DNA of 64,000 nt from Tateyamaria omphalii (lineage in GTDB: Bacteria; Pseudomonadota; Alphaproteobacteria; Rhodobacterales; Rhodobacteraceae), in the NCBI RefSeq assembly GCF_001969365.1, contig NZ_CP019312.1, positions 930,001 to 994,000 on the forward strand, given 5' to 3'. Below, piece after piece: positions 8,623 to 17,858 of the stretch (positions are counted from its first letter, which is position 1; every line of letters starts with the position of its first letter). The notes beneath the pieces are model-generated. The model worked only from the letters and a program-made list of their open reading frames with translations, had not been told where the DNA came from and did not search any database. The position numbers were made by a program, and so were the translations under genes.

Positions 8623-9157
8623 TTTTTTGCTCCTGGGTTGCGCCCGGTTCAAATATGTCCGGACAAATTGCAGTGACCCCAAAACCGCTGTTCTGCCATG
8701 GGGAAGAACGCGAAACGTCTTTGGCGTGCGCAACAGACATGCCTAGAGAACCCGGTGAAACCGGGCGGAAATTATTTACAGTACAATGGTCATGCCGCAG
8801 GATTGCCCGTGGCCAATGGCAAAGATTGGGTCAGTCCGGTGCGGTGGCGATGTCAAAAATTGCACGTCGAAACGCGCGCCTTGCGGCGTAGAAAAACTCC
8901 TGAAGTGCTTGTTTCGCGTTAATATTTGCCAGCGAACGCTGACAGCCAAAGACGTAGCAAGGTCGCGCCGAACTGAAAACGAAGAATGCAAGAGGCCACG
9001 TTTCGCTTGGGCGATCATCCGCGCCCGTCTGGGCGCACGCTTGCGCATGACGCAACGATAACGATTTAGTAAGCTTGAAACGACAGCTCAGATAACAGCC
9101 TCGGGCGCCGCGCAACAGCTGCACAACGCCCACTCGGCAACATGAGGAATTTTGCCC
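8623..9157. other. gene-free region between divergent/terminal gene ends
   Basis: A 535-base stretch holding only short open frames without family resemblance or good ribosome sites. It contains the RTX leader on its left and, at 8751-8765, a small perfect hairpin CCCGGT-GAA-ACCGGG. The remainder to the aminotransferase stop shows nothing I recognise. Confidence 0.5.
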
Positions 9158-10336
9158 TTAGGCGGCGCGCTGTTCCGTCGCTTTTGCCACCGCCGCGCAC
9201 AAGACGTCCGCCACTGCATCAAGCGTGTCTGTCGGCAGATGCACCGGCAACCGCACATCGCAGGCCCGCATCAGCATGGCCCGCGTGTGTGGCAAGTCGG
9301 GCAAATCCGGAATGAACTGCCAGTTCCAGAACGCGCGGGCATTGTCTGTGCTGGCCCCAAACACCTGCACCTTGACCCCCTGCGCGCCCGCAGCGGCAAC
9401 AAAGGCGTCCACCTGTTCGTCTGTCATGTCGATCAGGTTGAACTGGATGGAATCCGGCGCGCGCACCTCGCCTGGCAGCGGGGCCGGTACGTGGATGTGA
9501 TGGCTTTGGTGCAGCAGGCGCGCCACGTGGTCGTGGTTGCGCCGTCCATCTTCCACGCGCTGTGCAAGGTGCGGCAGCTGTGGGCGGATCACGGCGGCGC
9601 TTAGGTTCGACATGCGCAGGTTGTAGAGGGGCCATTTGTTCTGATGGGTGGCAAAGGCGTCCTGCAGCACCGGGTGCTTTTTCCAATTGTGCTCGTAGGC
9701 GCCGGACATGATGATGGCGCGGGCCACCAGGTCCGCGTCGTCGGTGATCATGATCCCGCCTTCGCCCGCGTTGATCATCTTGTAGGACTGAAAGGAAAAG
9801 CAGCCGATCGTGCCCAGCGTCCCGATCTTGTGACCGTTCCACAGCGTGCCAAGCGAATGGGCCGCATCCTCGATCACCGGGACATGTGCGGCGCGGCACA
9901 GCGTCATGATCGCGTCCATGTCGGATGTATGGCCGCGCATGTGGCTGATGATGACGGCCTGCACAGTGGGCAGCTTGGCCACGAAGTCGTCGATGTCGAT
10001 GCGGTAGTCGTCGCGCACCTCGCACAACACCGGCAAACAGTCCGCGTGCAAAACCGCGGAGGGGACAGCCGCAAAGGTAAAGCCCGGGATCAGAACGCGC
10101 GCATCGCGCGGCAGGTCCAGCGCCTTGAGCGACAGGAAAAGCGCCGCTGAACATGACGACACGGCCAGCGCGAACTTACTGCCCATCATCTCGGCAAATT
10201 CGGCTTCGAGCAGCGACACCGTCGCATCCTGCGGTGCGGTGTAGCGGAAGAGGTCACCCGAGGTCAGAAGCCGATCAATCTCGGCGCGGGCGGCAGCGGG
10301 AATAGGTTCGGCAGAGTGCATGTCGGGCAGGGTCAT
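9158..10336 (-). CDS. DegT/DnrJ/EryC1/StrS-family PLP aminotransferase
   Basis: A 392-residue fold-type I PLP enzyme of the sugar aminotransferase type. The cofactor Asp region is PVIEDAAHSLGT and the internal aldimine Lys lies in SFQSYKMINAGEGG. SSCSAALFLSLKAL is the phosphate-binding loop. Members transaminate ketosugars or related substrates, but the usual sugar-nucleotide neighbours are missing here. It is the last gene of a long leftward gene series, 89 bases behind the FAD oxidase, so it may use a catabolic amine or amino acid product instead; that is inference. The GEGG context and length argue for an intact enzyme. Confidence 0.85.
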   Translation of the reverse strand: MTLPDMHSAEPIPAAARAEIDRLLTSGDLFRYTAPQDATVSLLEAEFAEMMGSKFALAVSSCSAALFLSLKALDLPRDARVLIPGFTFAAVPSAVLHADCLPVLCEVRDDYRIDIDDFVAKLPTVQAVIISHMRGHTSDMDAIMTLCRAAHVPVIEDAAHSLGTLWNGHKIGTLGTIGCFSFQSYKMINAGEGGIMITDDADLVARAIIMSGAYEHNWKKHPVLQDAFATHQNKWPLYNLRMSNLSAAVIRPQLPHLAQRVEDGRRNHDHVARLLHQSHHIHVPAPLPGEVRAPDSIQFNLIDMTDEQVDAFVAAAGAQGVKVQVFGASTDNARAFWNWQFIPDLPDLPHTRAMLMRACDVRLPVHLPTDTLDAVADVLCAAVAKATEQRAA

Positions 10337-10425
10337 ATTTCAGAATCCTTATGCTCGGTTTTAGGTTTTCTAAATCCGATAGGGGCAAAAGGAAACGGTT
10401 TTGTGACGAACGGGCCCGTTTTCGC

Positions 10426-11724
10426 CTAGATACCAAGCCTGTCGCGCAGGCTGTACCAGGTCATGGCAAGCGCAAGGAGCGGGCTGCGCAACCGTGCGCC
10501 ACCCGGAAAGGGCGTCGCAGGAATGGCGGCCATGACGTCAAAGCCGTCCGACTGTCCTTGCACGGCCTGAGCCATCAACATGCCGGCATGGGTTGCGGTG
10601 CCAACCCCGTGCCCAGAATAGCCCGACGCGCTCAGCATATTGGGGCCAAGTCGCGTCACATAGGGCAGGCGCTTCATGGTGATGGCCAGCGTGCCGCCCC
10701 AAGCATAGTCGATGGGAACGTCGGCAAGATGGGGAAAGATGTCTGATATCGGCGCGCGCACTTTGGCGGCGATGTCAGCGGGGAAGCTGTAGCCATAGCT
10801 TTCGCCGCCGCCAAACAGCAGCCGATTGTCATGGCTGAGCCGGAAGTAGTTGATGACAAAGCGGCCATCGGCCACAGCAATGTCGCGGGCCAGCACGCGC
10901 GCGGGGTCGTCCAACGGCGCGGTTGCTGCGATGAAATTGTTGATTGGCATCACGCGCGCGGCGACGTTGGCATTCAAGCGACCCAGATAGCCATTGCAGG
11001 CCAAGATGGCGTGATCTGCGGTGATGGTGCCCGTGTCGGTCCTCACCTTGATCTCCGGGCCTTCGGTGATGGCGGTCACCGTGCTGCCTTCGCAGAGTGT
11101 GGCGCCCGCATCTTCTGCCGCACGCGCGAGGCCCAATGCAAAGCGCAATGGGTGCAGATGCCCGGATTTCGGGTCGATCACCCCACCACGATAGGCGGGC
11201 GAGGGGCAGATGGCGTGAAATGCGTTGCGGTCCAGCACCTCCATCTGATGGTCATAGTGCCGATCCATATGCGCGGCATAGGCATGCAGCTCCGCGACGT
11301 CGCCATCGCTCTCTGCCGTCCAGGCCACGCCGGGGCGATAGAAACAGTCGATCCCGTGCGCGTCGATCAGATGGCGGACAAGGTCCGTCGCCTCCAATCC
11401 CATATCCCAGAGCTTGCGCGCATCATCCGGCCCGACCATCGCTTCAAGATAAGGCTGCTCGACCCGCTGCCCGGTGCCCAGTTGCCCGCCATTGCGCCCC
11501 GACGCGCCAAAACCAACGCGCTGCGCCTCAAGCACAATTACCTTGCGACCTGCCTGCGCCAAATGCAGCGCCGCCGACAGGCCGGTGTATCCTGCGCCGA
11601 CAATGCAAACATCCGCGCGCATCTCCCCTTGCAGTGGCGCACGTGGGTCCGGAACATCAGCCGTGGCCGCATACCAACTGCCGGGATACTGGCCCGGACG
11701 ATCATTTGCAGTCAGAAGGTCCAT
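10426..11724 (-). CDS. FAD-dependent amine oxidoreductase (PuuB-like, DAO family)
   Basis: A 432-residue flavoprotein. An N-terminal dinucleotide motif ADVCIVGAGYTGLSAALHLA is followed by VIVLEAQRVGFGASGRNGGQ, typical of gamma-glutamylputrescine oxidoreductase (PuuB) and related DAO-fold enzymes. The C-terminal end has LSASGYSGHGVGTATHAG, the FAD-closing motif. It lies 47 bases downstream of a PuuA-like ligase, so oxidation of a gamma-glutamylated amine to the aldehyde is likely. The ATG at 11724 directly abuts the tail of a terminator-like motif (see 11722-11757). The exact substrate is unknown. Confidence 0.85.
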   Translation of the reverse strand: MDLLTANDRPGQYPGSWYAATADVPDPRAPLQGEMRADVCIVGAGYTGLSAALHLAQAGRKVIVLEAQRVGFGASGRNGGQLGTGQRVEQPYLEAMVGPDDARKLWDMGLEATDLVRHLIDAHGIDCFYRPGVAWTAESDGDVAELHAYAAHMDRHYDHQMEVLDRNAFHAICPSPAYRGGVIDPKSGHLHPLRFALGLARAAEDAGATLCEGSTVTAITEGPEIKVRTDTGTITADHAILACNGYLGRLNANVAARVMPINNFIAATAPLDDPARVLARDIAVADGRFVINYFRLSHDNRLLFGGGESYGYSFPADIAAKVRAPISDIFPHLADVPIDYAWGGTLAITMKRLPYVTRLGPNMLSASGYSGHGVGTATHAGMLMAQAVQGQSDGFDVMAAIPATPFPGGARLRSPLLALAMTWYSLRDRLGI

Positions 11725-11757
11725 ATTCTCTGGTTCAAAAAAATCCTCCCCGAAGGG
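11722..11757 (-). terminator. terminator-like junction motif overlapping the puuB-like start
   Basis: On the minus strand a short CCC-TTCG-GGG hairpin is followed by GAGGATTTTTTT and the conserved tail GAACCAGAGAAT, which runs straight into the ATG of the oxidase gene. The T-run plus tail is shared with the element at 46531-46562. It could attenuate transcription between the ligase and oxidase genes while also supplying the leader of the second. Confidence 0.5.
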
Positions 11758-11771
11758 TCGGGTGGCCTGCT

Positions 11772-13133
11772 TTAGACGTTCAGAAGCAAATGCTCACGCT
11801 CCCATGGCGAAATCACCTGCAGGAACTCGTCATATTCCGCGCGCTTCACGATGGAATACACACGCGCGAACTCCTCCCCCAGCACCTCATGCAGATCGCT
11901 GGCCGCATCAAACAGATCAAGGGCCGAGCCCAACACGCGCGGAATGTCCCCATCTCCCTCATAGGCGTCCCCCTTGAACTGCGGCGACGGGCGCCTTTCC
12001 TGCACCAGCCCAAGATACCCGCAGGCGAGCGACGCCGCGATCCCCAGATAGGGGTTGCAATCCATCCCGGCGATCCGGTTCTCCACCCGCCGCGCCTGCG
12101 GTTCGGACAGGGGAATGCGAATGCCGGTGGTCCGGTTGTCACGGCCCCAGGCCAGGTTGATGGGGGCGGCATGGTCCTTCACATAGCGGCGGTAGCTGTT
12201 CACGAACGGGGCCATCACCGCAAGGGCCGCGGGCAGGTGCGTCTGCAACCCGGCAATGAAGTGAAAGAATGCGTCCGTATCCCCGCCCTGCGGCCCGACA
12301 AAGATGTTCTCCCCCGTCTCGGCATTCAGAACCGAATGGTGGATGTGCATCGCACTCCCCGGCTCGTTCGCGATTGGTTTCGCCATGAAGGTGGCAAAGC
12401 AGTCGTGCCGCAGCGCCGCCTCGCGGATCAACCGCTTGAAGTAAAACACCTCGTCCGCCAGCTTCACCGGATCGCCATGGCGCAGGTTGATCTCGAGCTG
12501 CCCCGCACCGCCTTCCTGCGTGATGCCGTCAATCTCGAACCCCTGCGCCTCGGCAAAGTCGTACACATCGTCGATGACGGGCCCGAACTCGTCCACGGCC
12601 GTCATGGAATAGGCCTGCCGCGCCGCCGCCGGACGCCCCGACCGACCGGTCATCGGCTTGATCTCCTGCGCGGGATCCAGATTGCGGGCGATCAGGAAAA
12701 ACTCCATCTCGGGCGCTACAACAGGCGTCCACCCCTTATCCTGATACAGTTGAACCACACGCTTCAACACGTTGCGCGGCGAAAACGGCACCGGCGCGCC
12801 CTTGCGGTCATAGGCGTCGTGGATCACCTGCAACGTCCAGTCGCCGGTCCAGGGCGCGGCCGTCGCCGTGCTCATGTCGGGCTTCAGGATCATGTCCTTT
12901 TCGATAAAGCCGTCCTCGTCCGCGGCCTCACCCCAATCGCCGGTGATGGTCTGGTAAAAGATGCTGTCGGGCAGGTGGAAATAGTCCTGCTTGGCAAACT
13001 TGCTGGCCGGCACCGCCTTGCCCCTGGCAATGCCCGGCAGATCGGAAATGATGCACTCGACCTCATCCAGCCGCTTGCCCTCAAGGTAAAGCTGTGCCGC
13101 CTCGGGCAGCTTCGATGTCCACAGCTCAGACAT
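11772..13133 (-). CDS. glutamine synthetase family protein (gamma-glutamylputrescine synthetase-like)
   Basis: A 453-residue member of the GS superfamily: the N-terminal beta-grasp domain contains DLPGIARGKAVP, and the catalytic domain contains VVAPEMEFFLIARN (metal-ligand Glu residues), INLRHGDP, AMHIHHSV and NRTTGIRIP. This PuuA-like subfamily ligates glutamate to amines, not ammonia. The ATG at 13133 is used; the upstream extension in the same frame overlaps the amidotransferase gene. It overlaps the upstream gene by 8 bases, indicating translational coupling. A second paralogue lies two genes upstream. Confidence 0.88.
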   Translation of the reverse strand: MSELWTSKLPEAAQLYLEGKRLDEVECIISDLPGIARGKAVPASKFAKQDYFHLPDSIFYQTITGDWGEAADEDGFIEKDMILKPDMSTATAAPWTGDWTLQVIHDAYDRKGAPVPFSPRNVLKRVVQLYQDKGWTPVVAPEMEFFLIARNLDPAQEIKPMTGRSGRPAAARQAYSMTAVDEFGPVIDDVYDFAEAQGFEIDGITQEGGAGQLEINLRHGDPVKLADEVFYFKRLIREAALRHDCFATFMAKPIANEPGSAMHIHHSVLNAETGENIFVGPQGGDTDAFFHFIAGLQTHLPAALAVMAPFVNSYRRYVKDHAAPINLAWGRDNRTTGIRIPLSEPQARRVENRIAGMDCNPYLGIAASLACGYLGLVQERRPSPQFKGDAYEGDGDIPRVLGSALDLFDAASDLHEVLGEEFARVYSIVKRAEYDEFLQVISPWEREHLLLNV

Positions 13134-13815
13134 GTGCCTGCGCCCCCTGTTTGAGAAAGGCGACCATGTCCTCGGCCACCTTGTGGCGCTGCGTAGGCGC
13201 CTCCAGTTGCGCGCGGGCCTCGGCAATCAGAGGCTCCGGCACCACACCGGGCGCGCGGTGGATGGCCAGCGCCTCGACCATCTCGGCCCCAAATTCGGGA
13301 TGCGGCTGGATCGTCCAGATCCGATCACCGTAAACAAGCGCCGCGTTTTCGCAAAAGGCGTTGGACCCGATCACCTCAGCCCCCGGCGGCAGCGCGACAA
13401 CCTGATCCTGATGCCAGGCGTTCACGGCCACGACCTCGCCCCTGTACACATATTCACGCCGCCCCACGGACCAGCCACCCTCGAACTTCACCACCGTGCC
13501 GCCCATGGCCTGCGCAATGATCTGGTGGCCGAAACAGACCCCGATCATGGGCCGCCCGCTGGCATGGATCGCCCGGATCAAATCCTCCAAAGGCGGGATA
13601 AACGCATGATCCTCATAGGCCCCGTGCTTCGACCCGGTCACCAGCCAGCCATCGCACACCTCCGGCCCCTCCGGAAACGCCATGTCGACCACGTCAAAGG
13701 TCTGAAAGTCAAAGCCGTGCCCGTCCAGCAGACGCGCGAACATGGCGTCGTAATCGCCCAAGCTGCCCAACACTTCGTCGGGCGCGTGGCCGGTTTGCAG
13801 AATGCCGATTTTCAT
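13126..13815 (-). CDS. class I glutamine amidotransferase (PuuD-like or GuaA-N-like hydrolase)
   Basis: A 229-residue stand-alone class I glutamine amidotransferase domain. The nucleophile elbow reads MIGVCFGHQIIAQA, and the His-Glu pair is in IQPHPEFGAEM. In this context (between two PuuA-like ligases, upstream of a PuuB-like oxidase) it most likely removes the gamma-glutamyl group at the end of the pathway, as PuuD does. It lacks a fused synthetase domain. The stop overlaps the next start (ATGTCTGA arrangement). Confidence 0.83.
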   Translation of the reverse strand: MKIGILQTGHAPDEVLGSLGDYDAMFARLLDGHGFDFQTFDVVDMAFPEGPEVCDGWLVTGSKHGAYEDHAFIPPLEDLIRAIHASGRPMIGVCFGHQIIAQAMGGTVVKFEGGWSVGRREYVYRGEVVAVNAWHQDQVVALPPGAEVIGSNAFCENAALVYGDRIWTIQPHPEFGAEMVEALAIHRAPGVVPEPLIAEARAQLEAPTQRHKVAEDMVAFLKQGAQAHV

Positions 13816-13854
13816 GGATCACCCGATGGTTACACCGCGACGATAATGCCCCGC

Positions 13855-15189
13855 TCAGACGGTGTCGAGGTAGATTTCCACCTGCTCTTCGGCGCTTAGT
13901 TCCGCCATGTCCCGCAGCTCCTGCCGCTTGGTCATCAGCATGTTGCGGATCAACTCGGCATCAAAGATGCGCGCGATGTCCGGGCTCGTCTCAAAGGCGG
14001 CAATCGCCTCCTCCCACGTGCCCGGCACCTGCGGCAGATCCTGAGCATAGGCATTGCCGGTAATGGGCGCAGGCGGGTCCTGCGCGTCCTCGATCCCGCT
14101 CAGCGCCGCCCCCAGCACCGCGGCAACTGACAGGTAAGGGTTCACATCCCCCCCGGCCAGCCGATGCTCGATCCGCCGCGCTTGCGCAGGCCCCGACGGC
14201 ACGCGAATGGCCGCTGTCCGGTTCTCATAGGCCCAGGCGATACCCGTCGGCGCATGGGCCCCCGGCACCAACCTGGCATAGGAATTGGCATGCGGGGCAA
14301 AGACCAGCATGGACCCCGGCATCGCCGCCAGACAGCCCTGGATGGCATGGCGCAACACATCGCTGCCCGCTTCAGTGCCATCATCAAAGATGTTGCGCCC
14401 CTCGGCATCCAACACCGAAAAATGCATGTGCAACCCGTTGCCCGCATAGTCGGGATAGGGTTTGGCCATGAACGACGCGGCAAAGCCATGCTTGCGCGCC
14501 AGCCCCTTGACCAGCATCTTGAACAGCCACGCGTCATCGGCGGCCTTCAACGCGTCAGGCTGGTGCACCAGGTTGATCTCGAACTGACCCAACCCGCTTT
14601 CCGAAATCGCGGTGTCGGCGGGGATGTCCATCGCTTCGCAGGCGTCATAGAGCTCGGTAAAGAAGTCGTCGAACGCATCCAACGTGCGCATCGACAGGAT
14701 CTCGCCCGCCATGCGCCGTTTGCCCGACCGGGGCGACGGCGGCACGCGCAACCGGGCGCCCGCGTCATCAATCAGGAAAAACTCCAGCTCGACCGCCACC
14801 ACCGGGGTCAGCCCCCTGTCCGCAAAACGCCGCTGCACATCCGCCAGCGCGTGGCGCGGGTCGCCCATGAAAGGCCGCCCATCCTCGTGATACATCCAGA
14901 TTGGCAGCAGCCCGGTGGGCGTGTTCAGCCACGGCATCGGGACAAAGCCGCGCTCTGTGGGGCGCAGCACGCCATCCCGGTCTCCGCTTTCCATCACCAG
15001 CGGGCTGTCCTCGATATCCTCGCCCCAGATGTCGAGGTTCAGCACCGACATGGGAAACCGCGTGCCGTCGCGCGTCACCTTGTCGGCAAAGCGCACCGGC
15101 ATCCGCTTGCCCCGCGCCACGCCGTTCAGATCGGCGGCCGCCACACGGATCGCGCGGATTTCTGGGTTGTCGACAAGCCAATCGTGCAT
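13855..15189 (-). CDS. second glutamine synthetase family protein (gamma-glutamyl-amine ligase-like)
   Basis: A 444-residue GS-superfamily enzyme: the N-terminal AADLNGVARGKRMPV, then VVAVELEFFLIDD, FEINLVHQPD, GLHMHFSV and NRTAAIRVP mark the glutamate, ATP and metal sites. It is divergent in sequence from the neighbouring paralogue, so the two may use different amines or form a hetero-oligomer. The gene follows the ABC transporter genes and starts 6 bases after an AGAAGAAG tract that belongs to the junction motif at 15196-15228. Product length is normal for the PuuA class. Confidence 0.87.
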   Translation of the reverse strand: MHDWLVDNPEIRAIRVAAADLNGVARGKRMPVRFADKVTRDGTRFPMSVLNLDIWGEDIEDSPLVMESGDRDGVLRPTERGFVPMPWLNTPTGLLPIWMYHEDGRPFMGDPRHALADVQRRFADRGLTPVVAVELEFFLIDDAGARLRVPPSPRSGKRRMAGEILSMRTLDAFDDFFTELYDACEAMDIPADTAISESGLGQFEINLVHQPDALKAADDAWLFKMLVKGLARKHGFAASFMAKPYPDYAGNGLHMHFSVLDAEGRNIFDDGTEAGSDVLRHAIQGCLAAMPGSMLVFAPHANSYARLVPGAHAPTGIAWAYENRTAAIRVPSGPAQARRIEHRLAGGDVNPYLSVAAVLGAALSGIEDAQDPPAPITGNAYAQDLPQVPGTWEEAIAAFETSPDIARIFDAELIRNMLMTKRQELRDMAELSAEEQVEIYLDTV

Positions 15190-15195
15190 CTTGTT

Positions 15196-15228
15196 CTTCT
15201 TCTGACTAAAAATACCACTGCCGGAGGC
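15196..15228 (-). terminator. CCTCCGGC/T-run/CAGAAGAAG junction motif, copy 1
   Basis: Minus-strand element of 33 bases: GCCTCCGGCAGTGG, then TATTTTT, then AGTCAGAAGAAG. It differs from the copy at 27564-27596 at a single base. It sits between the permease stop and the ligase start and looks like a weak terminator whose tail doubles as the Shine-Dalgarno sequence of the next gene. Confidence 0.5.
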
Positions 15229-15238
15229 ACAAAATCAT

Positions 15239-16045
15239 CTACCGGATCAGGTTCATGCGCAGCTTCAGCTTTTGACGCGTGTTGGCGGGCAAATGGCGGT
15301 TCAGCCGCCGGTTCACCAGACCGAACAGGCTGATGATCACCAGCGTCAGCAAGATGAAATAGGCCGCAAGGATCGGGTAGGGGATGAACGGGTTGAACGT
15401 CTTGTCCGCGAAGTAGCTGGCGTAATAGAGCGCATCGCCGCGCTGACCCCGCACCGGAAAGGCCGAGAAAAAGACCAGCGTCGTCGCATGAAACAGAAAG
15501 ATCGCCTCGTTCGTGTAGGACGGCCACGCGAGGCGCAGCATCGTGGGCCACACCACCCGACGAAAGCGCGACCAGCCGGTCAGCCCATAGGCATCCGCCG
15601 CCTCGACCTCGCCCTTTGGAATGGATTGCAACGCGCCATAAAAGATCTCGCCGGAATAGGCGGCGGTGTTGAAAAACAGCACGATAAGCGCGCCCAGCCA
15701 CGCGGCGGCGAAGGGGTCAAAGAACGGATGTACGTTCTTGAGGCTCAGAAACACGAAATAGGCAAAGAAGAACTGGATAAAGAGCGGCGAGCCGCGAAAC
15801 AGAAAGATGAACCATTCCGACGGTTTGCGCAGGCCCGGCTTGTCGGACGCCTTGCCCAGGGCCAGAACCGTCGCGAGGACAAAGCCCCCGAGCATGGCCA
15901 GCGCCCCGAAATAGATGTTCCAGATCATCCCCGACCCGATCAGCGTCACCTGTTCGCACAAGGTGAAACCGTCGCGCGGCAAGCTCCGCTCGCCAATGCC
16001 GATGGAGCGCAGCGCATAGGCCTGGATCGTCTCAAGGCAGCTCAT
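15239..16045 (-). CDS. ABC transporter permease, polar amino acid/opine type
   Basis: A 268-residue inner-membrane permease of the His/Glu/Gln/Arg/opine family, with about five membrane segments and the EAA-type loop SIPKGEVEAADAYGLTG that docks the ATPase. The start ATG at 16045 (MSCLETIQAYAL) is preferred; the same frame extends 38 codons upstream into the preceding permease gene with Arg/Gly-rich sequence unlike the family. Works with the neighbouring permease, binding protein and ATPase. C-terminal tail is basic. Confidence 0.87.
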   Translation of the reverse strand: MSCLETIQAYALRSIGIGERSLPRDGFTLCEQVTLIGSGMIWNIYFGALAMLGGFVLATVLALGKASDKPGLRKPSEWFIFLFRGSPLFIQFFFAYFVFLSLKNVHPFFDPFAAAWLGALIVLFFNTAAYSGEIFYGALQSIPKGEVEAADAYGLTGWSRFRRVVWPTMLRLAWPSYTNEAIFLFHATTLVFFSAFPVRGQRGDALYYASYFADKTFNPFIPYPILAAYFILLTLVIISLFGLVNRRLNRHLPANTRQKLKLRMNLIR

Positions 16046-16127
16046 CCTGCGCCGTCCCGCGGTGCGGAGGACGTGATGAACCTTCTGCCAAAAAACAGAA
16101 AGTTCACAGCTGCGACGGCACCCCCCG

Positions 16128-17051
16128 TCACGCCTGCGCCCCCCTGCGTTGCGCTTCACCCGCGGTGGTCGCCTGTCCCCGGCTCAGCCGGGTCATTACG
16201 CGGGCCAGTACGATTTCGGACACGCGGGTGAACATCAGGTAGAAGATCAGCAGCGCAAGGAAATACCACATGCGCCAGTCCCCATGGGGGTAGTCGGTGA
16301 AGCGTGGTGTCTTGATCCCACCCAGTTCGCGCGCCCAATAGACCAGGTCCTCGACCCCCAGCAGGAACAGCAGCGGCGTGGCCTTCATCAGCACCATCCA
16401 CAGGTTCGACAGGCCCGGCAGCGCATAGACCCACATCTGCGGCACCAGAACCCGCCAGAAGGTCTGGCGTGGGCTCATGCCATAGCTCTCGGCGGTCTCA
16501 AGCTGGCCGCGCGGCACGGCCTGCATCGCTCCGTAAAGCACGTTGGCGGCAAAGGCGCCGAACACGATGGCAAAGGTCAGGACCGCCAGCGAAAACCCAT
16601 AAGTTTCGTGTACCCATTGCGGGGCCGTGCCCAGCGGCATCTTGGCGGCCTGGCAGACGACAAAATCATTGCCCTGCCGGATCGGTTCGGACCAGTCGGG
16701 GCAGAGCGCGCGGTGGCGCAGATATTCGATGGCCTGATCCAACGCGATGACAAAAAACAGAAAAAAGGCGACGTCCGGCACGCCCCGCACGACGGCGATA
16801 TAGCCGCGCCCGATCCACGACAAGGGCGGGATCCGCGACCGCGCCGCCGACGCCCCGGCAAAGCCGAAGGCCAGCGCGGCAGGCGCCGTGATCGCCAGAA
16901 GCAGCAGTACCGTCAGCACCGACCAGTAAAGGGCGATGTGCTTTACCGTGGTCAGGTAGCAGGCCATCCACTGCCAGTCGGGCAGGGTGCTGGGATCTGT
17001 GCAGAAGCTAAAGATGGGCGTCCTCGATCGTTCAGGGCAAGCAGCATCCAA
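16128..17051 (-). CDS. ABC transporter permease, polar amino acid/opine type
   Basis: About 307 residues with multiple membrane segments and the coupling loop AVPRGQLETAESYGMSPRQ. The pair with the downstream permease makes the heterodimeric membrane channel. The start is uncertain: family-like sequence begins around IFSFCTDPS, 12 codons after the only upstream ATG, and AGGACG precedes an ATC codon there; the ATG at 17051 is given as the first usable start. Located 53 bases after the binding-protein gene. Confidence 0.85.
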   Translation of the reverse strand: MDAACPERSRTPIFSFCTDPSTLPDWQWMACYLTTVKHIALYWSVLTVLLLLAITAPAALAFGFAGASAARSRIPPLSWIGRGYIAVVRGVPDVAFFLFFVIALDQAIEYLRHRALCPDWSEPIRQGNDFVVCQAAKMPLGTAPQWVHETYGFSLAVLTFAIVFGAFAANVLYGAMQAVPRGQLETAESYGMSPRQTFWRVLVPQMWVYALPGLSNLWMVLMKATPLLFLLGVEDLVYWARELGGIKTPRFTDYPHGDWRMWYFLALLIFYLMFTRVSEIVLARVMTRLSRGQATTAGEAQRRGAQA

Positions 17052-17104
17052 ACGCGCACGAGGGGGACGACCGCAGCCATCCCCCTCGCGTCAGTCAAGT
17101 GGGA

Positions 17105-17830
17105 TCAGAAGAGTTCCGCGTCGTCGCCGAACCACTTGGTGATCAGGGTGTTGATCGTGCCGTCTTCCTTCATCTCGGTGATGACGGCGTCGAATTTCGC
17201 CTTCAGCTCACCGTCTGTCTCGCGCACGCCCATGCCGACACCGCCACCCAGCGGCACCGGCTCACCGACCCAGACGATCTCTGGGTCTTCGGCCACGATG
17301 GGCTCAAGGAACGAACCCTGGAAGAACACGGCGTCGGCCTCACCGCTTTTGACGGCGGCGATCAGCTCTTCGGCGGTTGCGAACTCAAGCAGCGTGGCGT
17401 CACTGTCGGCGATGTAGCCGGCCTGGATCGTGTTGACCTGGCTTGCGACCATGCCGGTGATGTCGGCGTCTTCGGACAGGCCCACATAGCGCGAGGCTTC
17501 CGGCGGCAGGTAGTTCTGGGTGAAGTCGATGACCTCGTCCCGTTCGTCTGTGATGCTCATGCCCGCGATGATCGTGTCATAGTTGCCGGACACGAGGTTG
17601 GGGATGATGCTGTCCCATTCGTTGGTGACCCACTCGCAGGTCAGTTCGGCCCGTGCGCACATCTCGTCGCCCAGATCACGCTCGAACCCGTCGACCTCGC
17701 CCGCGTCATTGATGAAGTTGTAGGGGGGGTAGGCGCCCTCGGTGCCCATGCGCACGACCGAATGGCCGTCGGCCAGGGCGAATGTGGTTGTCATTGCGAC
17801 GGCGACCGTCGACAGAAGGATGGATTTCAT
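17105..17830 (-). CDS. ABC transporter periplasmic binding protein, polar amino acid/opine family
   Basis: A 241-residue solute-binding protein with a cleavable signal peptide (MKSILLSTVAVAMTTTFALA then DG). The mature part starts VVRMGTEGAYPPYNFI, the canonical family-3 motif, and continues with DGFERDLGDEMC and NYDTIIAGMSIT. It captures the transported compound in the periplasm. The ligand cannot be read from sequence; the catabolic genes downstream suggest an amine or basic amino acid. Confidence 0.9.
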   Translation of the reverse strand: MKSILLSTVAVAMTTTFALADGHSVVRMGTEGAYPPYNFINDAGEVDGFERDLGDEMCARAELTCEWVTNEWDSIIPNLVSGNYDTIIAGMSITDERDEVIDFTQNYLPPEASRYVGLSEDADITGMVASQVNTIQAGYIADSDATLLEFATAEELIAAVKSGEADAVFFQGSFLEPIVAEDPEIVWVGEPVPLGGGVGMGVRETDGELKAKFDAVITEMKEDGTINTLITKWFGDDAELF

Positions 17831-17858
17831 GAGTGATATCTCCCGTTGTTTTATTGGG

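Noticed and set aside
8786..9061. 91-codon plus-strand open frame in the gene-free region
   Set aside because: Basic, Cys-scattered product without family resemblance, weak start context.
11097..13154. 685-codon open frame on the plus strand
   Set aside because: It lies opposite the PuuA- and PuuB-like genes and has the Arg/His-rich composition of a shadow frame.
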